Shown here in pieces: positions 1 through 7,112 of a stretch of 10,055 nucleotides of DNA. The number at the start of each line of letters is the position of its first letter. Positions within the stretch are counted from its first letter, which is position 1. The stretch is from Perlabentimonas sp034006965. GTDB taxonomy: Bacteria > Bacteroidota > Bacteroidia > Bacteroidales > Tenuifilaceae. The position numbers were made by a program, and so were the translations under genes. Below the pieces are notes generated by a model that saw only the letters and a list, made by a program, of their open reading frames with translations, was not told where the DNA came from and ran no database searches. The stretch is from positions 1-10,055 of the forward strand of contig JAVERU010000110.1 of NCBI GenBank assembly GCA_034006965.1, written 5' to 3'.

Positions 1-2
1 CC

Positions 3-122
3 CCGGCATACAAAAATCGTACGCTGCAGGGACTTAAAAACCATCAGCCCAAAAAGTTATTAACAATTCCTGAGACAAATTCTATGAAAAATGGTTTTTT
101 ATTAAATTTCGACACTGATTAG
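3..122 (+). CDS. possible C-terminal tail of an unidentified protein, cut by the window edge
   Basis: One plus-strand frame stays open for 39 codons from the left edge to a TAG at 120-122. The peptide begins PAYKNRTLQG and ends LLNFDTD. I recognise no family in it, and 39 open codons in AT-rich DNA can arise by chance. In its favour, the other two plus frames close early, the composition is that of an ordinary soluble protein, and a hairpin (161-181) that could end transcription follows shortly after. If real, the gene converges on the AraC-type regulator. An alternative is plain intergenic DNA. Confidence 0.3.
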   Translation, partial: PAYKNRTLQGLKNHQPKKLLTIPETNSMKNGFLLNFDTD

Positions 123-160
123 TTACCTAATTTATAAAATTGGACTTTAATACTAAACCA

Positions 161-289
161 CTATGGATTGGAAATCCATAGGTTTCTTGAGTGAATGAAA
201 TTCACAAGAGAAAGACAATGCAGAAGAAGACCAATTCGCAAAATGATCAAAATTTATAGAGACTGAAAGTAACTGCAATAAAATTGCAG
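161..289. repeat. three successive short hairpins between converging genes
   Basis: Three inverted repeats lie in 130 bases. The first is CTATGGAT / ATCCATAG (161-168 and 174-181, 5-base loop). The second is GTGAA / TTCAC (191-195 and 201-205), flanked by CTTG and AAG, which extend it imperfectly. The third is CTGCAAT / ATTGCAG (273-279 and 283-289, 3-base loop). None is followed by a strong T-run on either strand, so they are weak terminator candidates. The rest of 123-328 shows no convincing gene. Confidence 0.5.
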
Positions 290-328
290 GGTTTCAACCA
301 AAATTTAAGATAATGAATGACCAAAGTA

Positions 329-1468
329 TTATATTTTTGTTTCTTTGATTTGTTTCTTATATTCGCTCGGGGTCAATCCAACCATTTTTTTAAATACCCT
401 GTTAAAAGCCGATTTAGTGTTAAAACCACTATCGAAGGCAATTCCTAAAAGGGAGAAGTTTTCAAACTCAGGATTACCTATTCTTGATTTCACCTCTTCA
501 ATTCTATATTGATTAACAAAATCAAAGAAGTTAACACCAAATTGTTCATTTATTATCCGTGAAAGGTGATGTGTAGGTATTTCAAGCTTGTTAGCCAATT
601 CAGGTAATGAAAGGTCGGCCTCCAGATAAGGTTTTCTGGTAGCCATAAAATGTTTTAATTTATTAACGTAATGCTCAATATCAGTTTCCTTCAAAAACAT
701 ACCAGCATATTTCGTCTTTGGTTCAGTTACGCCTTCGATGTTTCGGTCAGAATATTGAATGAAAATTTCTTTTTGCTTTAAGCCATAATAACCAATCAGG
801 ATTATAAAAGCTGACAAAGAAAGAGTTAAACCGTGAGCACAAAAAATCCAAGAGAACATATTAAAAACATGATGGACAGTGGCAAAAGTCATTAATACAG
901 TCCAAATGCCTCCAAAAATATAGACAAGCTTTCTTAACCAGTTGAGGTTAACATTCTCATAAGATGAAAAATAATTGAAAATATTAATGTCCAATTTTTT
1001 AAAGAGCAACATGGATAATATAAAATAGAATGGTCCTGATAAAACTGTAAGAATTAGAAATAAATTAAACAACAAAGGAGTTCCATGCTCACTTTCCAAA
1101 TGGTCTAGTCTTATTCCTTCCGATATTTCAGGAAAGAAGGAAGCGATAACGATAAATAAGTTGAATAAGATAAAAGGAATAAGATGTAATAGTTTTTCTC
1201 TATTGAATTGAAACTCTTGGTCAATCAATGCAGAAATATACAAAAACAGGAACGGGCCATGAAGTAGGAGTAATGAAATGAAACTTGCTGAAAGAAGGTG
1301 AAATTCGATAAAAAGCTTATTTGAAAACAAAGCGTATACGCCAGTGTATAAACCTAAATAAATTAACCAGCAAATCAGTATTTTATCATGTATAGCCTTT
1401 TTTTTCTGAAAAATAAAAAACGCAAAAAACAAAGCATTGAAGGCTGCTATTAAAAAAATATATTTCAT
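329..1468 (-). CDS. membrane-anchored AraC-family transcriptional regulator
   Basis: A 379-residue protein with two parts. Residues 1 to about 235 are very hydrophobic and form roughly seven membrane helices (about 1-21, 30-48, 57-81, 93-114, 132-156, 180-203, 208-230). Residues 285-375 form an AraC-type double helix-turn-helix: LSLPELANKLEIP followed by HHLSRIINEQFG is the first, and LLGIAFDSGFNTKSAFNRVF with GLTPSEYKK is the second and the family signature. This architecture is common in Bacteroidota, where the membrane part is presumed to sense a signal and the C-terminal domain binds DNA from the inner membrane. The ligand and targets are unknown. The ATG at 1468 is the natural start, because the hydrophobic domain begins at once. 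The left end of an IS4-family remnant lies about 15 bases upstream, so the native promoter may be displaced. The gene itself is intact. Confidence 0.9.
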   Translation of the reverse strand: MKYIFLIAAFNALFFAFFIFQKKKAIHDKILICWLIYLGLYTGVYALFSNKLFIEFHLLSASFISLLLLHGPFLFLYISALIDQEFQFNREKLLHLIPFILFNLFIVIASFFPEISEGIRLDHLESEHGTPLLFNLFLILTVLSGPFYFILSMLLFKKLDINIFNYFSSYENVNLNWLRKLVYIFGGIWTVLMTFATVHHVFNMFSWIFCAHGLTLSLSAFIILIGYYGLKQKEIFIQYSDRNIEGVTEPKTKYAGMFLKETDIEHYVNKLKHFMATRKPYLEADLSLPELANKLEIPTHHLSRIINEQFGVNFFDFVNQYRIEEVKSRIGNPEFENFSLLGIAFDSGFNTKSAFNRVFKKMVGLTPSEYKKQIKETKI

Positions 1469-1480
1469 GGTTTATTTATC

Positions 1481-2788
1481 ATTAGTGTCCGGTAAAAATT
1501 TTTAACCGGGCAGTACATTTTATAGTACCACCCGAAATGTCATCTTTTGAGTTACGACACAAAAAAGTTAGACATGGGTAAAAGTACAAATTTTAGCGGA
1601 CAGCCGATTTTCAATCAGCTACTAAAGTTCATTTACAAGAGTGAGATTAGAAAAATAGCGAAACAGCATGGTGCGGAGCGGTATGTAAAGAAGTTTACGA
1701 CTTATCATCATGTTGTAGTCATGCTGTTTGTTGCCATTGAAGGTTATCATTCACTACGGGAAACCATACTCGGATTGTTAGCCAATGCACGTAAGCTATC
1801 TCATTTAGGGTTGTCCAATTTAGTCCGCAGGAGCACGTTTTCCGAGGCAAATAGTAGACGAAGCCGTAATGTGTTTGGAGATTTTATATGAGTACTTACC
1901 GTAGGCATGCGCAATTTTTAGCGGACAGCAGGTTGAGCGATGCAGGCATAAGAAGGCTTTATATCATGGACTCGACCACCATACCGCTGTTTAAAGACAT
2001 TTTACGGGGAGTAGGCCGTAGTCCAAAGGAAGGCAAAAAGAAAGGAGGAGTAAAGGTCCACGCCATCATTAAGGCTAGTGAGCATGTACCCTGTCTTATC
2101 CTTTACAGCGAGGCAGTCCGGCATGACCACATGTTTTTGGTGGAGGTGCACAACTTGGCCGCCGGTTCGATAATAACCTTCGATAAAGGGTATGTCGATT
2201 ATGCCCAATACGAGGCATTTACAAAAGCCATAGCTGGTATGTAACACGTTTAAAAGACGATGCCCTTTATCAGGTCAGGAAGGAATATGATATACCGGAC
2301 GATGCCGATTCCGGTGTCCTGAAAGATGAAGAAATCATCCTGTATTATGGCGATAATAAAAAGCAAGAACACCGGGCAAGACGTGTCGCTTACTGGGATG
2401 ATGAAAACAAGCGGTTGCTTGAGTTTATAACCAACAATTTTGAACTGTCAGCAGAAAAAATTGCTTTGGTTTATAAGAAGCGTTGGCAAATAGCGCTTTT
2501 AAACAGGTAAAGCAAAATTTTCCATTGAAGTACTTTCTAGGCGATAACGAAAAGGCCATTCAAATTCAGATATGGTCAGCCATGCTTGCCAACCTTTTGA
2601 TAACCCTGGTGAGAAGTCGTGTAAAGCGCAGCTGGGCTTTTCCCAACCTGGTGTCAATAATAGGGCAACAATTGTTGAATTACATCAATATTTATGGCTT
2701 TCTTGAAGACCCGGAAGGAAGTTGGAGAGAAATAATAAATGAAACTAAAATAAAATATCAAAATTCGCTATCCCCGCTCGTCTCGTAA
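1481..2788 (+). mobile_element. decayed IS4-family insertion sequence
   Basis: The element is defined by a broken IS4-type transposase (1574-2788) and a left-end sequence at 1484-1509, AGTGTCCGGT running into a near-palindrome with arms CCGGT and ACCGG, which looks like an IS terminus. No matching right terminal repeat (expected to resemble AACCGGACACT) is visible downstream of 2788, and I found no target duplication. The right end is therefore probably lost or replaced by the palindrome-rich DNA that follows. The 3' boundary given is only the end of the recognisable coding part. Confidence 0.7.
1574..2788 (+). pseudogene. IS4-family transposase with three frameshifts
   Basis: About 400 codons of an IS4 transposase are spread over successive frames: 1574-1891, 1888-2244, 2235-2510 and 2483-2788. 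The N-terminal part (GQPIFNQLLKFIYKSEI and YVKKFTTYHH) matches the DUF4372 domain. The first catalytic Asp is in YIMDSTTIPLF (GAC 1969-1971) and the second in TFDKGYVDY (GAT 2182-2184). The YREK motif is damaged. Tyr and Arg survive in YKKRWQI, but the next codon is GCG (Ala) where Glu is expected. The reading then breaks before FKQVKQNFPLKYF, and the spacing to the Lys is one residue short. Each junction (about 1884, 2233 and 2498) is explained by a net loss of one base. An in-frame TTG at 1547 exists, but ATG 1574 fits the family start better. No active enzyme can be made. Confidence 0.9.
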
Positions 2789-2796
2789 GGGCGGGG
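2772..2796. repeat. inverted repeat at the end of the IS remnant
   Basis: Perfect 6-base arms CCCCGC (2772-2777) and GCGGGG (2791-2796) enclose 13 bases, which include the last stop codon of the transposase remnant. A short TTTATA follows, so it could act as a weak terminator. It may also be the first of the palindromes that fill the region after the element. Confidence 0.5.
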
Positions 2797-2836
2797 TTTA
2801 TATAGAATGATCCATACCTCAATGAACGAAAACAAT

Positions 2837-2860
2837 AACCCTGTCCTTTAGGGCAGGGTT
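2837..2860. repeat. REP-like palindrome
   Basis: Ten-base arms AACCCTGTCC (2837-2846) and GGGCAGGGTT (2851-2860) around a TTTA loop pair throughout with one G-T wobble. No T-run follows on either strand, so this resembles a repetitive extragenic palindrome more than an intrinsic terminator. A smaller palindrome, GGGCTTTAGCCC, follows at 2881-2892. Confidence 0.6.
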
Positions 2861-2870
2861 AAGAATTCTA

Positions 2871-3056
2871 ATGAGAAGCTGGGCTTTAGCCCTGATATTT
2901 TTTTGCCAAACAGGGATGAAAACAACCATTAAATTTAATATTATAACCTCCCACGGCCCAGGCACAGCAATCGATGTCGCATTTTTGCTCCTAGAGTCAC
3001 TCACATCGAAGAGTAATGCTGATGCTGTTGCACTGCTTATGGGGTATAAAGGATAG
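2871..3056 (+). pseudogene. 3' remnant of a DJ-1/PfpI-family gene
   Basis: The frame ends with about 40 residues (from about 2941) containing IITSHGPGTAIDVAFLLLE and then LTSKSNADAVALLMGYKG. This is the characteristic C-terminal strand and helix of DJ-1/PfpI (ThiJ) proteins, in which the typical ITSxGPGTA motif precedes the last helix. Family members are about 180 residues long. The part with the nucleophilic elbow Cys and the conserved Glu is absent. The upstream part of this frame (MRSWALALIFF) is the translation of a palindrome (2881-2892) and does not belong to the family. Family function (glyoxalase, chaperone or deglycase-like) cannot apply to this fragment. The 5' part was probably deleted in a rearrangement involving the IS remnant or the palindromes. 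A short expressed peptide from ATG 2916 is possible but unlikely to be functional. Confidence 0.7.
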
Positions 3057-3103
3057 AAACTCTGTGTAGCCTTAGGTTATCCAAGTGTGTATTTTATTCA
3101 AAG

Positions 3104-3142
3104 AGTCACAAAGTTTGAAGGTTTAAAAGTCAGAAAGTTTGA
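3104..3142. repeat. imperfect direct repeat, 24-base period
   Basis: AGTCACAAAGTTTGA (from 3104) recurs as AGTCAGAAAGTTTGA (3128-3142) with one mismatch, 24 bases apart. It looks like the remains of a low-complexity tandem repeat. It lies in the gene-free stretch 3057-3574, where I see no coding sequence or clear promoter. Confidence 0.45.
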
Positions 3143-3144
3143 CC

Positions 3145-3204
3145 TGAGTAGTTCGGCAGGTGATATGCTGAGCTTGCCGAAGTACTCACTGACCACCTGC
3201 CGAA
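3145..3204. repeat. nested inverted repeats with GGCAGG / CCTGCC cores
   Basis: TGAGTAGTTCGGCAGG (3145-3160) pairs with CTTGCCGAAGTACTCA (3173-3188) at 14 of 16 positions. Part of the same left arm, TTCGGCAGGTG (3152-3162), pairs perfectly over 11 bases with CACCTGCCGAA (3194-3204). The two pairings compete for one left arm, so two alternative stems are possible. It resembles an intergenic palindromic element. Confidence 0.6.
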
Positions 3205-3310
3205 AGGTCGAAGGTTAAAGAGGCCATTTACAACCAATAAATCCTGCCTCGCCGGCCAACCAGCAACCAATATGCCTTCCTGTCGAAGACGTCACTCAGT
3301 CAGGGCATCT

Positions 3311-3457
3311 CAATCACCCCAATCACCCAACCACCCAACCACCCAACCACCCAATCACCCAATCACCCAATCACCCAATCACCCAATCATCCAATCACCC
3401 AATCATCCAATCATCCAATCATCCAATCATCCAATCAGTCAATCATCCAATCAGTGA
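3311..3457. repeat. 8-base tandem repeat, CCAATCAC-type
   Basis: About 18 copies of an 8-base unit run head to tail. They drift through three versions in order: CCAACCAC early, CCAATCAC in the middle, CCAATCAT and then CAGTCAAT late. The tract has almost no G on the plus strand. Because 8 is not a multiple of 3, translation gives a repeating Asn-His-Pro/Gln-Ser-Pro peptide; I regard that open frame (3272-3457) as a by-product of the repeat. The tract ends about 118 bases before the E2 start codon. Confidence 0.9.
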
Positions 3458-3574
3458 ATCCTCTAATTACACCAAAATTTATGAACTTTAAACCCTAAAC
3501 TTTTCCAACCCCCTCCCGAACATTTTTTTCACTTCGATGTTTCCTAATTAGAATAATTACAAATAAATAGGAGT

Positions 3575-4864
3575 ATGTTCGAAATAAAGATGCCCAAGCT
3601 GGGCGAAAGCGTTGAGCAAGCTACAATTACCAAATGGTTTGTAAAGGTTGGCGATACCGTGGAGGAGGATGATAATCTTCTTGAGATAGCCACCGACAAG
3701 GTCGATTCGGAAATTCCTTCACCAGTAGCTGGCAAGGTTCACAAAATTCTATATAAAGAGAACGATTTGATTCCTGTGGGCGAGGTGATTGCCATTATTA
3801 ATACTGGCGATGAGGTTGCTGAAGAAGCGGAAACCGAATCAGACCCAAAACCTGGCGAAGAACTGAATAATAAAGACGAGGAGAAATCCACACCGAGGGA
3901 TTCTGAAATCAACATTAACTCGTCGAGTAGCAGATTTTACAGCCCGTTGGTGAAAAGCATTGCAAAGCAGGAGGGTATAAGCCAGCAGGAGCTCGATTCC
4001 ATTGAGGGAACTGGCAAGGATGGCCGTGTACGCAAGGACGATTTGCTAAGTTACATCAATAGTAGGGGTGATGAGAAGACTAGCGTAACCCAACGGGCGG
4101 CTGGCGAGTCAAAACCTGCTCATAAGGAGCAAAAGGTACATATTTCGGTTAATGCTGGTGACGAGATCATCGAGATGGATCGTATGCGCAAGCTAATAGC
4201 CGAGCATATGGTAATGTCGAAGCAGGTTTCGCCACACGTTACCAATATGGTGGAAGCCGATGTTACTGCGCTGGTTAAGTGGCGCGAGATGATGAAGGAA
4301 ACCTACCAGAAAAAGTACAAAACCAAGCTAACCTTTATGCCTCTTTTCACCGAGGCAGCAGCTCGTGCGCTACGCGACTTCCCAATGGTTAACTCATCGG
4401 TTGATGGCGATAAGATTATTGTAAAGGGTAGCATAAACATTGGAATTGCCGTGGCAAAACCCGATGGTAACCTTATTGTCCCTGTTATTCGCGAGGCCGA
4501 TAAGCTGAACATCCCAGGGCTGGCCAGCGCAATCAACAATTTGGCCGAAGCAGCCCGTACAAACAAGCTCTCGCCCGACGATATTCAGAATGGAACATTC
4601 TCCATCACCAACTTTGGTACATTCCGAAATGTTATGGGAACGCCCATAATATCGCAACCCCAGGTTGCCATTCTGGCAACAGGTACCATTGAGAAGAAGC
4701 CCGCTGTGGTGGAGACTGAGCATGGCGATATCATTGTGCCCCGCCACAAGATGTTCCTTAGCCTATCGTACGATCATCGAATTGTTGATGGGGCACTGGG
4801 TGGAGCATTCCTGCGCCGCGTGGCCGATTACCTCGAGCAGTTCGATGCCAATAGGGAGGTATAG
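3575..4864 (+). CDS. 2-oxoacid dehydrogenase complex E2 (dihydrolipoyl acyltransferase)
   Basis: A 429-residue acyltransferase that receives the acyl group from E1 on its lipoyl arm and passes it to coenzyme A in the cytoplasm. A single lipoyl domain spans residues 1-77, with the lipoyl-lysine K42 in EIATDKVDSEIP. An acidic, Ser/Asn-rich linker follows (about 80-120), then a peripheral subunit-binding domain (about 122-161, SPLVKSIAKQEG to GRVRKDDLL). The catalytic domain spans about 195-425 and carries the active-site motif SYDHRIVDG, with H401 and D405. Length and order are standard for E2 with one lipoyl domain. It precedes the fused E1 gene on the same strand, so the two very probably serve one complex; E3 is not in the window. 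Substrate (branched-chain 2-oxoacids, pyruvate or another) cannot be read from sequence alone. AGGAG lies only one base before the ATG, too near to be a normal ribosome site. Confidence 0.93.
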   Translation: MFEIKMPKLGESVEQATITKWFVKVGDTVEEDDNLLEIATDKVDSEIPSPVAGKVHKILYKENDLIPVGEVIAIINTGDEVAEEAETESDPKPGEELNNKDEEKSTPRDSEININSSSSRFYSPLVKSIAKQEGISQQELDSIEGTGKDGRVRKDDLLSYINSRGDEKTSVTQRAAGESKPAHKEQKVHISVNAGDEIIEMDRMRKLIAEHMVMSKQVSPHVTNMVEADVTALVKWREMMKETYQKKYKTKLTFMPLFTEAAARALRDFPMVNSSVDGDKIIVKGSINIGIAVAKPDGNLIVPVIREADKLNIPGLASAINNLAEAARTNKLSPDDIQNGTFSITNFGTFRNVMGTPIISQPQVAILATGTIEKKPAVVETEHGDIIVPRHKMFLSLSYDHRIVDGALGGAFLRRVADYLEQFDANREV

Positions 4865-4866
4865 AA

Positions 4867-4908
4867 AGTTAGAAGATGGAAGTTAGAAGATGGAAGTTAG
4901 AAGACAGG
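4867..4908. repeat. three tandem copies of a 14-base unit
   Basis: AGTTAGAAGATGGA occurs at 4867-4880 and 4881-4894, with a diverged third copy at 4895-4908 ending ACAGG. It begins two bases after the E2 stop codon and is purine-rich on the plus strand, in contrast to the C/A-rich tract that follows it in the same gap. Confidence 0.85.
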
Positions 4909-4944
4909 AGAAGGTTAATTTTCGATTCTAAAGCAAATCTTAGG

Positions 4945-5036
4945 CAAATCAATCAACCTGCCTAACGGCAGGTCAATCAACCAATCAATCAACCAATCAA
5001 TCAACCAATCAATCAATCAACCAATCAATCAACAGC
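4945..5036. repeat. CAATCAAT-type tandem repeat interrupted by a hairpin
   Basis: The plus strand carries repeated AATCAATCAACC units (12 bases, built from 4-base AATC/CAAT steps) up to a few bases before the E1 start codon. Near its left end the tract is interrupted by a perfect hairpin, CCTGCC / GGCAGG with a TAAC loop (4957-4972). The units on either side of the hairpin are the same, so it looks inserted into the repeat. The tract makes up most of the 179-base gap between the E2 and E1 genes. Apart from the hairpin there is no G until its end, so the RNA leader of E1 would be largely unstructured. Confidence 0.85.
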
Positions 5037-5043
5037 CAATACT

Positions 5044-7098
5044 ATGTCCTACATAAAAAGAAACGATAAGCCTTACGGCATAAAGCAAACATCAAAGGAA
5101 ACCCTTGAGAGGTGGTACAAATTGATGACACTTGGCCGAGCTCTCGACGAGCGCGCGCCAAACTATTTGAAGCAGGCCATTGGTTGGAGCTACCATGCTC
5201 CATACGCTGGTCACGATGGCATTCAGCTGGCCATAGGCCAGCTGTTCGATAAGGAAACCGACCACCTTTTTCCATACTACCGCGATATGCTCACCGTGCT
5301 ATCGGCCGGCATGAGCGCCGAGGAGATTATCCTAAATGGAATTTCAAAGGATACCGATCCCTCGAGCGGTGGTCGCCATATGAGCAACCACTTTGCCAAG
5401 GCGGAGCTAAATATCCACAACTCGTCGAGCTGCACCGGAAACCATACACAGCAAGCATCGGGCTTGGGAAGAGCCTTTAAACGTTACAAGCATAAGGGCG
5501 TTGTGTTCAGCTCGCAGGGCGAGTCGTCGGTTTCCGAGGGGTACGTGTACGAAGCCATAAATGGAGCTTCCAACGAGAAACTGCCCGTTGTGTTTGTTTT
5601 TCAGGATAATGGGTATGGAATTTCTGTGCCAAAGGGGGATCAAACAGCTAACCGCAAGGTGGCCAACAATTTCTCTGGATTTAAAAATCTACGGATATTC
5701 CATTGCAACGGAAAGGATGTGTTCGATTCGATGAACACCCTAAAGGAGGCAAAAGAATGGGTACTGGAGAACCAGATGCCCGCCATTGTGCAGGCCAACT
5801 GTGTGCGTATCCATTCGCATTCCAATTCCGATAGGCATGAACTTTACCGCGATGAGTACGAGAAAGCCTATGTAGAGCAAGCCGACCCGTTAGCCAAGTT
5901 CCGTAGAATGTTGCTAAGGTACAATCGCTTTACAGAAGATGAGCTGGCAGCAATTGATGCCGAGGTGAAACAAGTTGTAAAGGATGCTCACAAGGCAGCC
6001 ATGGCAGCACCCGATCCAAAACCCGAATCAATTTACGATTACGTTTTGCCCGAAGCTTACACCTCGGAGAAATATCCACAGGGAATCCACAATTTCAAGG
6101 GCGAGCCCAAGAAGCTAATTGAGGGGCTAAACGAAACGCTTAAGGCCGAGTTTAGGCATAATCCCGATACTTTTATCTGGGGGCAAGATATGGCCAACAA
6201 GGATAAAGGAGGAATCTTCAATGTATCGAAAGGGATGCAGCAGGAGTTTGGCAAGGATCGGGTTTTCAATGGCCCCATAGCCGAGGATTACATTCTGGGA
6301 ACAGCCAACGGCATGAGCCGTTTCTCCGAAAAGATTAGAGTTGTTGTTGAGGGAGCCGAATTTGCCGATTACTTCTGGCCCGCCATGGAGCAGTATGTCG
6401 ACTCGTCGCACGACTACTGGCGATCGAACGGTAAGTTTGCGCCAAATATCACCATACGGCTTGCGAGTGGCGGTTACATTGGTGGGGGGCTATACCATTC
6501 GCAAACCATCGAGGGCGCCTTGGCCTCCATACCTGGGGTGCGTATCGTGTATCCATCGTTTGCCGACGATGCGGCAGGCTTGCTTCGCACTAGTATTCGT
6601 TCAAAGGGTATGACACTTTTCCTTGAGCCAAAGGCTTTGTACAATGCTCCAAAGGCTGCAACTCCAATCCCCGACGATTTTGAGGTGCCATTTGGCAAGG
6701 CACGGGTTAGGAGGGAAGGTACAGACCTATCGATGATAACCTTTGGAAATACTACCCATATGTGCCTTGAGGCAGCAGAACAGTTGGAGCAGGAGCAGGG
6801 CGTAAGAGTAGAGGTGGTTGATATCCGTTCAATAGTTCCGCTGGATCGAGAAACAATTTTAAAATCAGTGAAAAAAACAGGGAAAGTTCTTGTTGTGCAT
6901 GAGGATAAGGTTTTTGGAGGTTTCGGGGGTGAACTAGCCGCCATAATTGCCGACGAGGCGTTCGAGTTCCTCGATGGGCCTGTTAAACGGGTTGGGGCAA
7001 CCTTTACCCCGGTTGGCTTCAACAGAATACTGGAGGCAGCAATACTACCCAATACCGATAAAATTTTAGCGGCAGCAAATGAGCTAATCAAGTACTAA
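5044..7098 (+). CDS. fused alpha-beta E1 of a 2-oxoacid dehydrogenase complex
   Basis: A 684-residue thiamine-diphosphate decarboxylase, with both E1 subunits in one chain. Residues 1 to about 325 are the alpha half: HAPYAGHDGIQLAIGQLF, the YYRD region, GGRHMSNHF, and the cofactor segment GESSVSEGYVYEAING (from G159) ending in QDNGYGIS (N189). Residues about 345-684 are the beta half: FNGPIAEDYILGTANGMS, YHSQTIEGALASIPGVRIVYPS and the C-terminal VVDIRSIVPLDRETI, then LVVHEDKVFGGFGGELAA. Alpha-beta fusions of this kind are well known in Bacteroidota and are usually annotated as branched-chain-type E1. It decarboxylates a 2-oxoacid and reductively acylates the lipoyl group of E2. The usual GDG of the thiamine motif reads GES here. 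The ATG at 5044 follows directly on the repeat tract. Flavodoxin follows 14 bases after the stop. Confidence 0.93.
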   Translation: MSYIKRNDKPYGIKQTSKETLERWYKLMTLGRALDERAPNYLKQAIGWSYHAPYAGHDGIQLAIGQLFDKETDHLFPYYRDMLTVLSAGMSAEEIILNGISKDTDPSSGGRHMSNHFAKAELNIHNSSSCTGNHTQQASGLGRAFKRYKHKGVVFSSQGESSVSEGYVYEAINGASNEKLPVVFVFQDNGYGISVPKGDQTANRKVANNFSGFKNLRIFHCNGKDVFDSMNTLKEAKEWVLENQMPAIVQANCVRIHSHSNSDRHELYRDEYEKAYVEQADPLAKFRRMLLRYNRFTEDELAAIDAEVKQVVKDAHKAAMAAPDPKPESIYDYVLPEAYTSEKYPQGIHNFKGEPKKLIEGLNETLKAEFRHNPDTFIWGQDMANKDKGGIFNVSKGMQQEFGKDRVFNGPIAEDYILGTANGMSRFSEKIRVVVEGAEFADYFWPAMEQYVDSSHDYWRSNGKFAPNITIRLASGGYIGGGLYHSQTIEGALASIPGVRIVYPSFADDAAGLLRTSIRSKGMTLFLEPKALYNAPKAATPIPDDFEVPFGKARVRREGTDLSMITFGNTTHMCLEAAEQLEQEQGVRVEVVDIRSIVPLDRETILKSVKKTGKVLVVHEDKVFGGFGGELAAIIADEAFEFLDGPVKRVGATFTPVGFNRILEAAILPNTDKILAAANELIKY

Positions 7099-7112
7099 TT
7101 TATCAGAATTGT

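Noticed and set aside
1590..1930. Repeated AGCGGACAGC at about 1595 and 1920, with AGCGGACA again at 7814
   Set aside because: The first two lie in different coding parts of the transposase and the third differs at its end; too short and irregular to be element ends.
2819..3004. Minus-strand open frame of 61 codons
   Set aside because: It is the antisense of the DJ-1/PfpI remnant and the palindromes; the plus-strand family motif explains the region.
3272..3457. Open frame of 61 codons rich in Asn, His, Pro, Gln and Ser
   Set aside because: It is the translation of the 8-base tandem repeat; any such repeat without a stop unit stays open in all frames. No start context or family similarity.
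3311..3457. CRISPR array
   Set aside because: The repeat unit is 8 bases with no spacers between units, so it is a simple tandem repeat.
3569..3573. AGGAG as a Shine-Dalgarno site for the E2 gene
   Set aside because: Only one base separates it from the ATG, too near for anti-SD pairing, and genes of this phylum mostly do not use such sites.
4394..4747. Minus-strand open frame of 117 codons
   Set aside because: Antisense to the catalytic domain of the E2 gene; no motif and no promoter.
6474..7091. Long (205-codon) open frame on the minus strand
   Set aside because: It lies wholly inside the fused E1 gene, which has clear family motifs throughout; the antisense protein is Ser/Thr/Pro-rich without a recognisable domain.
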